DNA from: Maritalea mediterranea
Lineage (GTDB): Bacteria > Pseudomonadota > Alphaproteobacteria > Rhizobiales > Devosiaceae
Assembly: GCF_021568695.1 (NCBI RefSeq)
Contig: NZ_JAKGTI010000003.1
Span: forward strand, 212,043-276,042
Reading direction: 5' to 3'
DNA length: 64,000 nucleotides
In this document: piece after piece, positions 53,681-62,787 of the stretch
How positions within the stretch are numbered: position 1 is the stretch's first letter
How the letters are laid out: each line of letters starts with the position of its first letter
Program-made: the position numbers and the translations under genes
Notes under the pieces: model-generated
Told to the model about the DNA's origin: nothing
The model's database searches: none
Seen by the model: the letters and a program-made list of their open reading frames with translations, nothing else

Positions 53681-55483
53681 ATGAGCAATAAAGATGTTGC
53701 GCAGGACCTTGGGGTCATGCCCGAGTGGGATTTGTCTGACCTTTATCCGGGGGCAGACAGCGACGCATTGAAAAAAGATCTGGCGGACTGTGAACGGGAC
53801 GCCAAAAAATTTGCTGAAGATTTTAAGGGTAAGTTGGCTGATCTAGCCGCCAATGGCGGGCTGGTCGACGCGGTAACCCGCTATGAAGCCATGTCCGACA
53901 AGATGGGGCGGTTGGGCTCCTTCGCCTATCTGCAATATGCCCAAAATACGGCAGATGGTGAACGCGCCAAGTTTATGGGCGATCTCAATGAAAAGCTGAC
54001 CGCGCTCACCACGCCGCTCTTGTTCTTTTCGCTTGAATTGAACCGGATTGACGATGCGGTTTTGGACAAAGCGCTGGCAGAAGACGCTCAACTTGGTCGC
54101 TATAAGCCGTGGTTTGATGAATTGCGTAAGGCCAAGCCCTATCAGCTGGAAGACCGGGTGGAAGAATTGTTCCACGACAAGTCGGTAACCGGCCGCACCG
54201 CATGGAATCGCCTGTTTGATGAAACCATGGCGAGCCTTAAGTTCGATGTGGATGGGGAAGAGCTATCGCTTGAGCCCACCTTGACCATGATGACCGACAA
54301 AGACCAGTCCAAACGCGAAGCCGCGTATAAAGGATTGGTAGAGACGCTGGGTGAAAATAAGCGGCTTTTCACGCATATCACCAATGTGTTGGCCAAGGAC
54401 AAAGAGATTTCTGATCGCTGGCGCGGTTATGAAGATGTGGCCGATAGTCGGCACATGGCCAATTCGGTTGAACGCGAAGTGGTGGATGCGCTGGAAAAAG
54501 CTGTGCGCGATGCCTATCCGCGCCTATCGCACCGCTATTACAAAATGAAAGCGAAATGGCTGGGGCAGGACAAGCTGAATGCCTGGGATCGCAATGCGCC
54601 TTTGCCCACCAGCGATGATCGCATTTTTGATTGGGACAGCGCCCAGAAAATGGTGATGGACGCTTATGCGGACTTTTCACCGAAACTGGCGGATGTAGCC
54701 AAGCCGTTTTTCAATAGTGGATGGATTGATGCGCCCGTGCGCGATGGTAAAGCGCCAGGCGCTTTTGCCCACCCCACCGTGCCCAGCGCCCATCCCTATT
54801 TGATGCTCAATTATTTGGGCAAGCCGCGCGATGTGATGACCCTGGCGCACGAGCTGGGCCATGGGGTGCATCAGGTGCTCGCGGCAGAGCAGGGGGCGCT
54901 GATGGCGCAAACCCCACTGACGTTGGCCGAAACGGCGAGCGTGTTTGGCGAGATGCTCACTTTCCGCTCACTTCTGAAAGCCAGCGATGATCCCGAACAA
55001 CGCTTTGCGCTGTTGGCGGGCAAGGTAGAGGATATGCTCAACACGGTGGTGCGGCAGATTTCCTTTTACAGTTTTGAGCGCGAAGTGCACACAAAACGGC
55101 GCGAGGGCGAACTGCGCAGCGAAGAGCTGGACAAGATCTGGATTGAGACCAGCCGCGAGAGCCTTGGGCCGTCTGTGGAGCTGAATGAAGGATATGAGAC
55201 ATTTTGGTCATATATACCGCATTTCATTCACGCGCCTTTTTATGTATATGCCTATGCGTTTGGTGATTGCCTGGTGAACTCGCTTTATGCGAAATATCAG
55301 CAGTCGGATGACGGATTTGTGGAACGGTATTTTGAATTGCTTAAGGCTGGCGGTTCAAAACACCATTCAGAATTGTTGGCCCCCTTTGGTCTGGATGCCA
55401 AAGACCCGGACTTTTGGTCGCTTGGGTTGGGGATGATTGAAGGGCTGATCGATGAGCTGGAAGCGCTGGATCAGGCCCGTTAA
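53681..55483 (+). CDS. pepF: Oligoendopeptidase F, M3 family
   Basis: 600 residues from the ATG at 53681, near the standard length of about 600; the frame extends to 53570 but the family N-terminus (MPEWDLSDLYPG) argues for the later start. Zn-metallopeptidase: HELGH at 390-394 with the third ligand Glu in LTLAETASVFGEM. Cytosolic breakdown of short peptides, consistent with an oligopeptide importer elsewhere in the window. The oxidase subunit gene begins 12 bases after the stop. Confidence 0.93.
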   Translation: MSNKDVAQDLGVMPEWDLSDLYPGADSDALKKDLADCERDAKKFAEDFKGKLADLAANGGLVDAVTRYEAMSDKMGRLGSFAYLQYAQNTADGERAKFMGDLNEKLTALTTPLLFFSLELNRIDDAVLDKALAEDAQLGRYKPWFDELRKAKPYQLEDRVEELFHDKSVTGRTAWNRLFDETMASLKFDVDGEELSLEPTLTMMTDKDQSKREAAYKGLVETLGENKRLFTHITNVLAKDKEISDRWRGYEDVADSRHMANSVEREVVDALEKAVRDAYPRLSHRYYKMKAKWLGQDKLNAWDRNAPLPTSDDRIFDWDSAQKMVMDAYADFSPKLADVAKPFFNSGWIDAPVRDGKAPGAFAHPTVPSAHPYLMLNYLGKPRDVMTLAHELGHGVHQVLAAEQGALMAQTPLTLAETASVFGEMLTFRSLLKASDDPEQRFALLAGKVEDMLNTVVRQISFYSFEREVHTKRREGELRSEELDKIWIETSRESLGPSVELNEGYETFWSYIPHFIHAPFYVYAYAFGDCLVNSLYAKYQQSDDGFVERYFELLKAGGSKHHSELLAPFGLDAKDPDFWSLGLGMIEGLIDELEALDQAR

Positions 55484-55495
55484 GTGGAGAAAAAA

Positions 55496-55627
55496 ATGAG
55501 CACTGAAGCTGAAAAACTTTATGAAGAGCAATCCAAAACCTATCACGGCTTTTTGCAGTTGGCCAAATGGTCAGCCATCATCATCGCGGTGGTTTTGATT
55601 GCGCTTTATTTCTGGTTTGTCGCCTAA
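55496..55627 (+). CDS. aa3-type cytochrome c oxidase subunit IV
   Basis: 43 residues with one transmembrane helix (about 24-43, IIIAVVLIALYFWFV) preceded by a helical YEEQSKTYHGFLQLAKWS, the pattern of the short bacterial subunit IV (PF07835). Ribosome site GGAGAAA before the ATG. No other oxidase genes nearby; in Hyphomicrobiales this gene is often beside pntAA, as here. Confidence 0.8.
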   Translation: MSTEAEKLYEEQSKTYHGFLQLAKWSAIIIAVVLIALYFWFVA

Positions 55628-55712
55628 CGCAAGGCGATAAACTTTCATCGTGCCGCATTTGGTTGGGGGGCGGCGCATTACCTTGTATGTGCGCAACTAA
55701 AAAGGAATTGGC

Positions 55713-56855
55713 ATGAGAATAGCGGTTTTGCGCGAACAAATGGCCAATGAGACCCGCATTGCGGTCACCCCGGAAATGGTGGCCAAATATGTGGGGCTTG
55801 GGGCCAAGGTCGCCATAGAGAAAGGCGCGGGTGAAGGGTCGCGCCTTTTGGATAAAGACTATAAGGACGCAGGGGCGACCATTGCGACCTCTGCATCAAC
55901 GGCTGTGAAGGGCGCAGATGTGGTGTTGACCGTGCGTCGCCCCACAGTAGAGCAGCTCAAAGGTGCCAAAAAGGGCGCCATTGTGATGGGCATGCTCGAT
56001 CCGTTTGGCCATGAAAAAGAAATCGGGGCGCTTGCGAAAGCGGGCTATGCCCTGTTCACCATGGAATTTATGCCGCGGATCACGCGGGCACAAGTGATGG
56101 ACGTTCTGTCCTCACAGGCGAACCTTGCTGGTTATCAGGCGGTGATTGAAGCTGCCTATGCCTTTGACCGGGCTTTCCCCATGATGATGACAGCGGCCGG
56201 CACAATTCGTCCGGCCAAAGCCTTTGTGATGGGCGCTGGTGTGGCGGGCCTTCAGGCCATTGCCACGGCCAAGCGTTTGGGCGCGGCTGTATCAGCAACG
56301 GACGTGCGTCCGGCAGCGAAAGAACAAGTTGAATCTTTGGGCGGTAAATTTGTTGCCGTAGAGGATGACGAGTTCAAAGAAGCGGAGACCGCAGGCGGTT
56401 ACGCAAAGGAAATGAGCAAGGAATATCAAGCCAAACAGGCTGAGCTGGTTTCTGCGCACATTGCCAAACAGGATGTGGTGGTGACCACTGCACTTATTCC
56501 GGGTCGTCCGGCCCCGAAACTGATCACCAAAGAAATGGTTGAATCCATGGCACCGGGTTCGGTGATTGTGGATATGGCTGTTGAGCGCGGGGGCAATGTT
56601 GAATTGTCCAAACGTGGCGAGATGGTCGACCATAAGGGTGTGAAAATCATTGGTTATGAAAATCTGCCCAGCCGGTTGGCGGCATCTGCCTCACAGCTTT
56701 ATGCCAAAAATCTTTATGCCTTCCTTGAGACTTTGATTGACAAGGAAAGCCAGGATTTGGCGATTGATTGGGAAGACGAGTTGGTTGCGGCCACAAATCT
56801 TTCACGGGATGGGGCCGTTGTGCACCCGACCTTTGCTGAAAAGAAGGAGGCGTAA
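55713..56855 (+). CDS. pntAA: Proton-translocating NAD(P)+ transhydrogenase subunit alpha 1
   Basis: 380 residues, the soluble NAD(H)-binding domain I. RIAVLREQMANETRIAVTPE starts the fold and VMGAGVAGLQAIATAKRLGA is the NAD site; QDVVVTTALIPGRPAPKLIT is conserved. The alpha chain is split into two genes, as in Rhodospirillum and rhizobia. Next gene abuts directly. Confidence 0.96.
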   Translation: MRIAVLREQMANETRIAVTPEMVAKYVGLGAKVAIEKGAGEGSRLLDKDYKDAGATIATSASTAVKGADVVLTVRRPTVEQLKGAKKGAIVMGMLDPFGHEKEIGALAKAGYALFTMEFMPRITRAQVMDVLSSQANLAGYQAVIEAAYAFDRAFPMMMTAAGTIRPAKAFVMGAGVAGLQAIATAKRLGAAVSATDVRPAAKEQVESLGGKFVAVEDDEFKEAETAGGYAKEMSKEYQAKQAELVSAHIAKQDVVVTTALIPGRPAPKLITKEMVESMAPGSVIVDMAVERGGNVELSKRGEMVDHKGVKIIGYENLPSRLAASASQLYAKNLYAFLETLIDKESQDLAIDWEDELVAATNLSRDGAVVHPTFAEKKEA

Positions 56856-57212
56856 ATGGTTTTGATGGAATTTTTGGCAAGCGGCGCTGCTGCCGCGTCT
56901 GGCGCGGCTGGTGAAGGTGCAATTGCTCCGTTTACCTTCCGCTTTGCAATTTTCGTTTTGGCGATCTTTGTGGGTTATTATGTGGTGTGGAGCGTAACGC
57001 CCGCCTTGCATACGCCATTGATGTCTGTGACCAACGCGATCTCTTCCGTGATCGTGGTGGGCGCATTGTTGGCCGTGGGGATTTCTATGGTCGATGACCA
57101 GGGGCCTGCCCGTTGGTTCGGCTTTATCGCGCTCATATTGGCAAGCATCAATATTTTTGGTGGCTTTCTCGTCACGCAGCGTATGCTGTCGATGTACAAG
57201 AAGAAGGGATAA
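56856..57212 (+). CDS. pntAB: NAD(P)+ transhydrogenase subunit alpha 2
   Basis: 118 residues with three to four membrane helices, the alpha part of domain [44 protein letters not shown] is the recognisable core (only part is quoted as evidence: [18 protein letters not shown]). Zero-base gap after pntAA. Confidence 0.95.
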   Translation: MVLMEFLASGAAAASGAAGEGAIAPFTFRFAIFVLAIFVGYYVVWSVTPALHTPLMSVTNAISSVIVVGALLAVGISMVDDQGPARWFGFIALILASINIFGGFLVTQRMLSMYKKKG

Positions 57213-57218
57213 TCCATA

Positions 57219-58625
57219 ATGATTTCTGCAAATATTGCGGCCCTTCTTTATTTGGCCGCCGGGGTTCTATTTATCATGGCGTTGCGGGGGTTGTCGCATC
57301 CGACAACGGCGCGTCAGGGTAACAATTTTGGCATGATCGGGATGGCGATTGCCGTGGTCACCACCTTGCTGGTGGCGGGGCCGAAAGACCCGTTGGCTAT
57401 TGGCTTGATCATTGGCGGTATCGCCATTGGTGGTGGCATCGGTGCGGTCATTGCCCGCCGGGTGCCCATGACCTCTATGCCGCAATTGGTGGCGGCGTTT
57501 CACTCGCTTGTGGGCTTGGCCGCGGTGTTCGTGGCTGCCGCTGCGCTTTATGCGCCGCAAGCCTTTGGCATCGGTACGCCGGGCGATATTCACGGGGCCA
57601 GCCTTGTTGAAATGAGCCTGGGCGCTGCGATTGGTGCCTTGACCTTTACCGGTTCAGTAATTGCCTTTTTGAAATTGGATGGCCGCATGTCCGGCGCGCC
57701 GATCATGTTGCCCGCGCGGCACATGATCAATATCGCCATTGCGGTGGCGCTTGTGGTGCTGGTCGTGTTGTTTGTGCAAACGGCTGACCCGATCTATTTC
57801 TGGCTGATCACCATTCTGGCGCTGGTGCTGGGTGGTTTGCTGATCATCCCGATTGGTGGCGCAGATATGCCGGTTGTGGTGTCCATGCTGAACTCTTATT
57901 CAGGCTGGGCCGCAGCAGGCATTGGCTTCACCTTGGGCAACACCGCGCTGATCATCACCGGTGCGTTGGTTGGTTCATCCGGTGCGATCCTGTCTTACAT
58001 TATGTGTAAGGCGATGAACCGTGGCTTTATCTCGGTGATCCTTGGCGGCTTTGGCTCCGATTCTGCGGCAGCTGGCAGCGGCGAAGAAGAAACACGTCCG
58101 GTTAAATCCGGTGCAGCGGACGATGCGGCCTTCCTGATGAAGAACGCGTCAAAAGTGTTGATCGTGCCGGGCTATGGCATGGCCGTGGCGCAAGCGCAGC
58201 ACGCCTTGCGGGAAATGGCAGACTTGCTCAAGGCTGAAGGCGTTGAAGTGAAATATGCCATTCACCCTGTGGCGGGCCGTATGCCGGGCCATATGAATGT
58301 GTTGCTGGCGGAAGCCAATGTGCCTTATGACGAGGTGTTTGAGCTAGAAGACATCAACTCTGAATTCCAGCAGGCGGATGTGGCCTTTGTGATTGGCGCG
58401 AATGATGTGACCAACCCTGCGGCGAAAACCGATCCGGCGTCACCGATCTTCGGCATGCCAATTCTGGATGTGGAAAATGCCGGTACTGTGTTGTTCCTGA
58501 AGCGGGGCATGTCAGCCGGTTATGCGGGTGTGCAGAACGAATTGTTCTTCCGCGACAACACCATGATGTTGTTTGGCGATGCCAAGAAAATGACAGAAGA
58601 TATTGTGAAGGCCTTCGATCACTAG
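57219..58625 (+). CDS. pntB: NAD(P)+ transhydrogenase subunit beta
   Basis: 468 residues: nine or so helices of domain II, then soluble domain III with the NADP site VPGYGMAVAQAQHALREM and the conserved IHPVAGRMPGHMNVLLAEA, GANDVTNPAAKTDP and FLKRGMSAGYAGVQN. Uses the proton gradient to make NADPH from NADH, relevant to GOGAT and GDH in the same window. Confidence 0.97.
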   Translation: MISANIAALLYLAAGVLFIMALRGLSHPTTARQGNNFGMIGMAIAVVTTLLVAGPKDPLAIGLIIGGIAIGGGIGAVIARRVPMTSMPQLVAAFHSLVGLAAVFVAAAALYAPQAFGIGTPGDIHGASLVEMSLGAAIGALTFTGSVIAFLKLDGRMSGAPIMLPARHMINIAIAVALVVLVVLFVQTADPIYFWLITILALVLGGLLIIPIGGADMPVVVSMLNSYSGWAAAGIGFTLGNTALIITGALVGSSGAILSYIMCKAMNRGFISVILGGFGSDSAAAGSGEEETRPVKSGAADDAAFLMKNASKVLIVPGYGMAVAQAQHALREMADLLKAEGVEVKYAIHPVAGRMPGHMNVLLAEANVPYDEVFELEDINSEFQQADVAFVIGANDVTNPAAKTDPASPIFGMPILDVENAGTVLFLKRGMSAGYAGVQNELFFRDNTMMLFGDAKKMTEDIVKAFDH

Positions 58626-58649
58626 GCCGATCCACTTTATCGCAAATTA

Positions 58650-58674
58650 AAGGGCGCCGTCGGCGCCCTTTTTT
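58650..58674 (+). terminator. Rho-independent terminator of the pnt operon
   Basis: AAGGGCGCC-GTC-GGCGCCCTT followed by TTTT, 24 bases after the pntB stop. Confidence 0.92.
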
Positions 58675-58903
58675 ATGGCTATTTCATTTGAGCGCACCCC
58701 ATTGTGCAAATTGTTGCCCAAGGGGAAAAGAAAAGAGACCTGTCTACATTCTATCGTCAAATAAATGACACCCTATTGGCGGAGATGGAGGTGGGGGCAC
58801 AAGAAATGCTTTTTGATCTCTAGGCACGTTTGAACAATAATGCCGCAACAGCACTCTCATCCGATTCTGAGGGGGGAGCGGCCAAGGGCGGAGCGGGATC
58901 AGT

Positions 58904-60547
58904 ATGGCGCGGAAAAAACAGGCAGTGATTGTGGTGCATGGTATGGGCGAGCAGCGCCCTATGGGCACGATGCGCACCATTGTGGATGCGCTTTGGACCA
59001 CCGATCGCTCGATCAAGCTGGATGACCCGCAAAACCGCGATGAGGATGGCAATAAAAGCTGGATTGTGCCGGACATAAAGACCGGCAGTCATGATCTGCA
59101 GCGCATCACCACCCCGGCTATGCAGGATGGCTGCCGCACGGACTTTTTTGAGTTTTACTATGCCGACATTCTCGATAATGCCAAACTTAAAAATCTGTGG
59201 CGCTGGCTGTTGCGGGTGATCAAGGTGCGGCCTGAATATGTGCTAGAGCGCATGGTATGGCCGTGGACCGCGTTGTGCTTTCTCGTGGTGCTGATCCTTT
59301 GGGTTTTTCTGTCCGTGCTGTTTCTCGGTGTCGCCACCCAATTCGACATCGATCTATGGTCGGAAGCGGCCAAGCAGGCGCGACTCAGTGTGCCTGGCGT
59401 AAGCTTTTTAGGCGCACTCTGTCTCATCCTGATGATCTTGGTGGCCGCCCGCATTACCTCCCTGCGTTGGCTGTTGCGATGGCCCAGCTATGCGGTGATC
59501 GGGTTGGTGGTTTATTATTTGATTTTTTTGACTGAAGACCTCACCCTGCGGACGCTAGTGGTGAGCTTCACGATCCTGTTGTCCTTTGCCACCTCGTTGG
59601 TGTTTTTGCCCTATCTGGGCGACGTGGCGGGCTATATGGGCGCGCATCCGGACACGGTGCACGGGCGGCATCTGGTGCGCGACCGTGGGTTGCAATTGCT
59701 GCGCCGCCTGCATGAAGACCCTGCCTATGAGCGGATAGTGATCGTGGCCCATTCGCTCGGGTCGGTGGTGGCCTATGACATTTTGCACCTTTTGTGGGAG
59801 GAGCTAGGGCCCACCAATGAAAACCCACCGGGCCAAAAGGTGCGTCAGGCGCTGGCCGATCATGACCATCTGGTGCTGGAGCTGAACAAGCGCTATGGCG
59901 CCAAGCCTTGGTCCGATGCGGATTTAAAGCGCTATCGCGACGTGCAGTCGCGGGTGGCTGATGCCATTCGGGCGCAGGGGCCGGTGCCGCGCAAGGATGG
60001 GCGCAAAAGCCGGTCATATTGGAAGATTACGGATTTTGTCACCGCGGGATCTCCCCTAAGCCATGCGCAATTCTTGTTGGCGCGGGGCGCGCATAATTTC
60101 GGTAAATTGAAGAAGGAACGGCTGTTCCCCACCGCGCCACCGCAGGTGTTCAATGATGATTTTGGCGTGCTCTATTCTAACGATCCCATCGATTTCGTCG
60201 CCGAAAAACCCATCCCCCAAACCCGCACCGAATGGGCGGTAGGGGCCGAACATGCCTTCGCCCATCACGGCGCCGTATTTTCTGCCGTGCGCTGGACTAA
60301 TTTTTATGACAAGCACCACCCGTTCTTTTTCTGGCAGGGCGATGTGCTGGGCGGGCCGCTGGCCGGCGCGGGCCGGTTTGGTCAGGGCATTTGCGATCGC
60401 AATGTTGAAATGACTTATGAGCGCTTTGGCAGCAAATCCCGCTTTGTGACCCACACACTTTATTGGACCGACACCCACCCCGATCCGGACAAGGTCAGCA
60501 CTAATGTGCGGCTGATGCGTGATGCGGTGAACTTGAAGGGGGCTTGA
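58904..60547 (+). CDS. Unknown membrane protein with split alpha/beta-hydrolase motifs
   Basis: 547 residues. VIVVHGMGEQRP at 9-20 looks like the oxyanion-loop strand of an alpha/beta hydrolase, and IVIVAHSLGSVVAYDIL at 279-294 like the nucleophile elbow (Ser284 in HSLGS). Between them lie four hydrophobic spans (about 118-145, 165-183, 192-210, 215-236), so the hydrolase is interrupted by a membrane module. The C-terminal third is soluble (DFVTAGSPLSHAQFLLARGA, with VLYSNDPIDFV). I do not recognise a named family beyond this. It overlaps the next ORF frame slightly but the true start of that gene is 42 bases later; the two are probably co-transcribed. Confidence 0.6.
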   Translation: MARKKQAVIVVHGMGEQRPMGTMRTIVDALWTTDRSIKLDDPQNRDEDGNKSWIVPDIKTGSHDLQRITTPAMQDGCRTDFFEFYYADILDNAKLKNLWRWLLRVIKVRPEYVLERMVWPWTALCFLVVLILWVFLSVLFLGVATQFDIDLWSEAAKQARLSVPGVSFLGALCLILMILVAARITSLRWLLRWPSYAVIGLVVYYLIFLTEDLTLRTLVVSFTILLSFATSLVFLPYLGDVAGYMGAHPDTVHGRHLVRDRGLQLLRRLHEDPAYERIVIVAHSLGSVVAYDILHLLWEELGPTNENPPGQKVRQALADHDHLVLELNKRYGAKPWSDADLKRYRDVQSRVADAIRAQGPVPRKDGRKSRSYWKITDFVTAGSPLSHAQFLLARGAHNFGKLKKERLFPTAPPQVFNDDFGVLYSNDPIDFVAEKPIPQTRTEWAVGAEHAFAHHGAVFSAVRWTNFYDKHHPFFFWQGDVLGGPLAGAGRFGQGICDRNVEMTYERFGSKSRFVTHTLYWTDTHPDPDKVSTNVRLMRDAVNLKGA

Positions 60548-60588
60548 TACGTATCGGCTATGGTGACAAATGCTCAGGGAGGTCGCAT

Positions 60589-61605
60589 ATGCCCATCAAA
60601 AATAGCATTCGTGCAGCAGCTATGGTTTTTGCGTGCCTTTCTGGCGTGTCTGCAGCAAATGCGGAAGTGTGCGCGACACCGCCTTCAGATAAGATTTGCT
60701 ATGCGGAGTATCCTTTTCAGGAAAGGTGCAATCCGCTCCCTGACAGCTATGCTGCCTATCCGGTCGAACCGCAATTTGATTTGGTTTTTGAAAAATCGCC
60801 GCGCATTATCAAGGATGCCTTTTGTGCGGTAGAAGAAATTCGAGTGGTGAAGAATTATCACCTCACGGGCACCGTCGCATTTGTGCGGGGTACCACGATC
60901 TATTTTGACCGACAGTTGCTGTTTTACCTGCTCTTGAGAAATGACGAAGAGACGGCTGCGCCAACGCAATATCGCTGGAATTGGTTGAACGGAGAGTCTC
61001 GTTATTTCGAAGATGGGAACGACCTTGAATTGGTCCTGAAAATTGCAGAGTCGAATAATTGGGGTTTGAGATATTCTTTTGCCAGCGTGCTCATTCATGA
61101 GTTGGCGCATATTATCGATACCAACCCAGCCTATAATAGCCGCCCGAATCTAGGACTCCTCCATTGCGAATTTGCGCATCAAGCGTTGAATAAGTCCGAC
61201 TATCAAACAAGTACGGAGCTTGCCGGCTATGAAGCGATTTTTTCAGACATTTTAAGCACTGAAGAATCCAGCGAACGACTACTTGATCTGGAAGAGGCAG
61301 GTTTCAACTCCTTTTATGGGCGCAATAATCAGTTTGAGGATTTTGCCGAGCTGTTTGCCGCTTATATCATGTTGGACCATTTTGGTGTGTCCTACAGCAT
61401 TACCAAACAGGACGAAATCTTATTTGATCTGGAAACGCATTTCGAGCAACCGGCATTGCAGCGCAAATTAAACATTGTCAAAACGATTGTGAATTATCAC
61501 GCGTTGAGCGAAGCCGAGCGCGACGCTTTCCAAAAAGATATGCTGGCGTGCCGGGGTGATTTTACGCCTAGCCTGCTGCCAATCGAGACGGGAAAAGCGG
61601 ACTGA
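60589..61605 (+). CDS. Putative secreted zinc metallopeptidase (unrecognised family)
   Basis: 338 residues from the ATG at 60589 (GGGAGGTCGCAT precedes it). A signal peptide spans 1-25 (SGVSAANA-EV). HELAHIID at 170-177 is a HExxH zinc site, preceded by the usual hydrophobic SFASVLI. About 75 residues later FEDFAELFAAYI (Glu250 or Glu254) offers the third ligand, the arrangement of gluzincins such as anthrax lethal-factor-like peptidases. Several Cys residues near the N-terminus (28, 37, 47, 79) may form disulfides. Substrate unknown; no inhibitor or toxin context seen beyond the preceding membrane hydrolase-like gene. Confidence 0.6.
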   Translation: MPIKNSIRAAAMVFACLSGVSAANAEVCATPPSDKICYAEYPFQERCNPLPDSYAAYPVEPQFDLVFEKSPRIIKDAFCAVEEIRVVKNYHLTGTVAFVRGTTIYFDRQLLFYLLLRNDEETAAPTQYRWNWLNGESRYFEDGNDLELVLKIAESNNWGLRYSFASVLIHELAHIIDTNPAYNSRPNLGLLHCEFAHQALNKSDYQTSTELAGYEAIFSDILSTEESSERLLDLEEAGFNSFYGRNNQFEDFAELFAAYIMLDHFGVSYSITKQDEILFDLETHFEQPALQRKLNIVKTIVNYHALSEAERDAFQKDMLACRGDFTPSLLPIETGKAD

Positions 61606-61678
61606 ATTCAGGCATCCGTGATTTGTCATGGCCGGTCAAACCCCCTAGGCTGGGGCGACGAATCATGGGAGCCTTTTT

Positions 61679-62344
61679 ATGTCGAAGAAAATCAAGATCG
61701 ACCTGTTTTCAGATCCTGCCTGTCCGTGGTGCCTGGTGGGACTGACACGGTTTGATCAAGCCTTAAAACGGTTGGAACCGGATGTGGAGGTGGAGTTGAC
61801 CCACCATGCCTATCTGCTGGACCCAAATACGCCCGAGGGCGGCGAGAATGCGCGGGAGGTTTTGCAGATGAAATATGGCCAAGCCCCGGATGAAATGTGG
61901 GACCGACTGGAAGAGGAAGGCAAAAAGGCCGGACTTGATCTGGATATGCGCAAGCAGGAAGTACGCTATCCGACCCAGCGGGCGCAAATCTTGATTGCTA
62001 TTGCTAAGGAAAAAGAGTTGCAGCAGGAGGTGGCCTTGGCACTGAGCCAGGCCAATTATCTGCACGCAGAGAATATTTCAGATCCTGACTTCTTGGCGGA
62101 CCTGGCCGAAATCCACGGCTTCGACCGGGAAGAAATTTTCCATCTGGTACAGCGCGAAGATTTGAAAGAACATATCGAAAAGGCGGCGGCGGATGCCAGC
62201 AAACAAGGGGTGCAGGGTGTGCCCTTCTTCATTTTCAATGAGCAATATGCCATGTCCGGCGCGCAGCCTGACCAAGTGTTTGATCAGGTGTTCCAGCAGA
62301 TTTTGTCCGGTGAACCGATGCCGGCACCGGATCAGCCAGCATAA
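61679..62344 (+). CDS. DsbA-family thiol oxidoreductase, FrnE-like
   Basis: 221 residues, no signal peptide, so cytoplasmic. Active site CPWC at 15-18 in FSDPACPWCLVGLTRF and cis-Pro in GVQGVPFFIFNEQYAMSGAQ. The DsbA insertion (residues 45-150) is helical. FrnE-like proteins have disulfide-isomerase or chaperone activity in stress response and are sometimes mislabelled 2-hydroxychromene-2-carboxylate isomerases. Confidence 0.87.
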   Translation: MSKKIKIDLFSDPACPWCLVGLTRFDQALKRLEPDVEVELTHHAYLLDPNTPEGGENAREVLQMKYGQAPDEMWDRLEEEGKKAGLDLDMRKQEVRYPTQRAQILIAIAKEKELQQEVALALSQANYLHAENISDPDFLADLAEIHGFDREEIFHLVQREDLKEHIEKAAADASKQGVQGVPFFIFNEQYAMSGAQPDQVFDQVFQQILSGEPMPAPDQPA

Positions 62345-62369
62345 GCTGCAAAAAGCTTTAGACAAAATA

Positions 62370-62402
62370 AAACGCCGCTCCATTGGAGCGGCGTTTTTGA
62401 TT
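62370..62402. terminator. Bidirectional terminator between frnE-like gene and rpsU
   Basis: AAACGCCGCTCC-ATT-GGAGCGGCGTTT, a perfect 12-bp stem with T-tracts on both strands (TTTTTGATTCTT in plus, TTTTATTTTG in minus). Confidence 0.92.
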
Positions 62403-62422
62403 CTTAGCAAAAGGCGTAAATC

Positions 62423-62638
62423 TTAGCGACCGCCAACTAGGCCTTCACGCTGTGCACGCTTGCGTGCCAACTTACGGGCCCGACGAACGGCTTCAGCCTT
62501 TTGACGTGCCTTTTTCTCAGAAGGCTTTTCATAGTAGTTACGCAACTTCATTTCACGAAATACACCTTCGCGTTGAAGTTTCTTTTTCAAAGCCCGAAGA
62601 GCTTGATCTACATTGTTATCGCGAACGACTACTTGCAC
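62423..62638 (-). CDS. rpsU: 30S ribosomal protein S21
   Basis: 71 residues, GTG start: [20 protein letters not shown] followed by a very basic tail ([20 protein letters not shown]). S21 helps initiation and base pairing between the Shine-Dalgarno and 16S RNA. AAGGCGG lies nine bases before the GTG. No dnaG-rpoD linkage here. Confidence 0.95.
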   Translation of the reverse strand: MQVVVRDNNVDQALRALKKKLQREGVFREMKLRNYYEKPSEKKARQKAEAVRRARKLARKRAQREGLVGGR

Positions 62639-62787
62639 GCGCTACACCGCCTTTAAATTGGTTGTTGAAATCGCGCATTGGCCAATATCCTGCCAACGCG
62701 AGCTGGACCATCCAGCTATCGTTGGCGTGGTCAATAGCAAATTGAATCTCATTTGTCCAGCGAATGCGGGCGATTTTGCCGCGAAAA

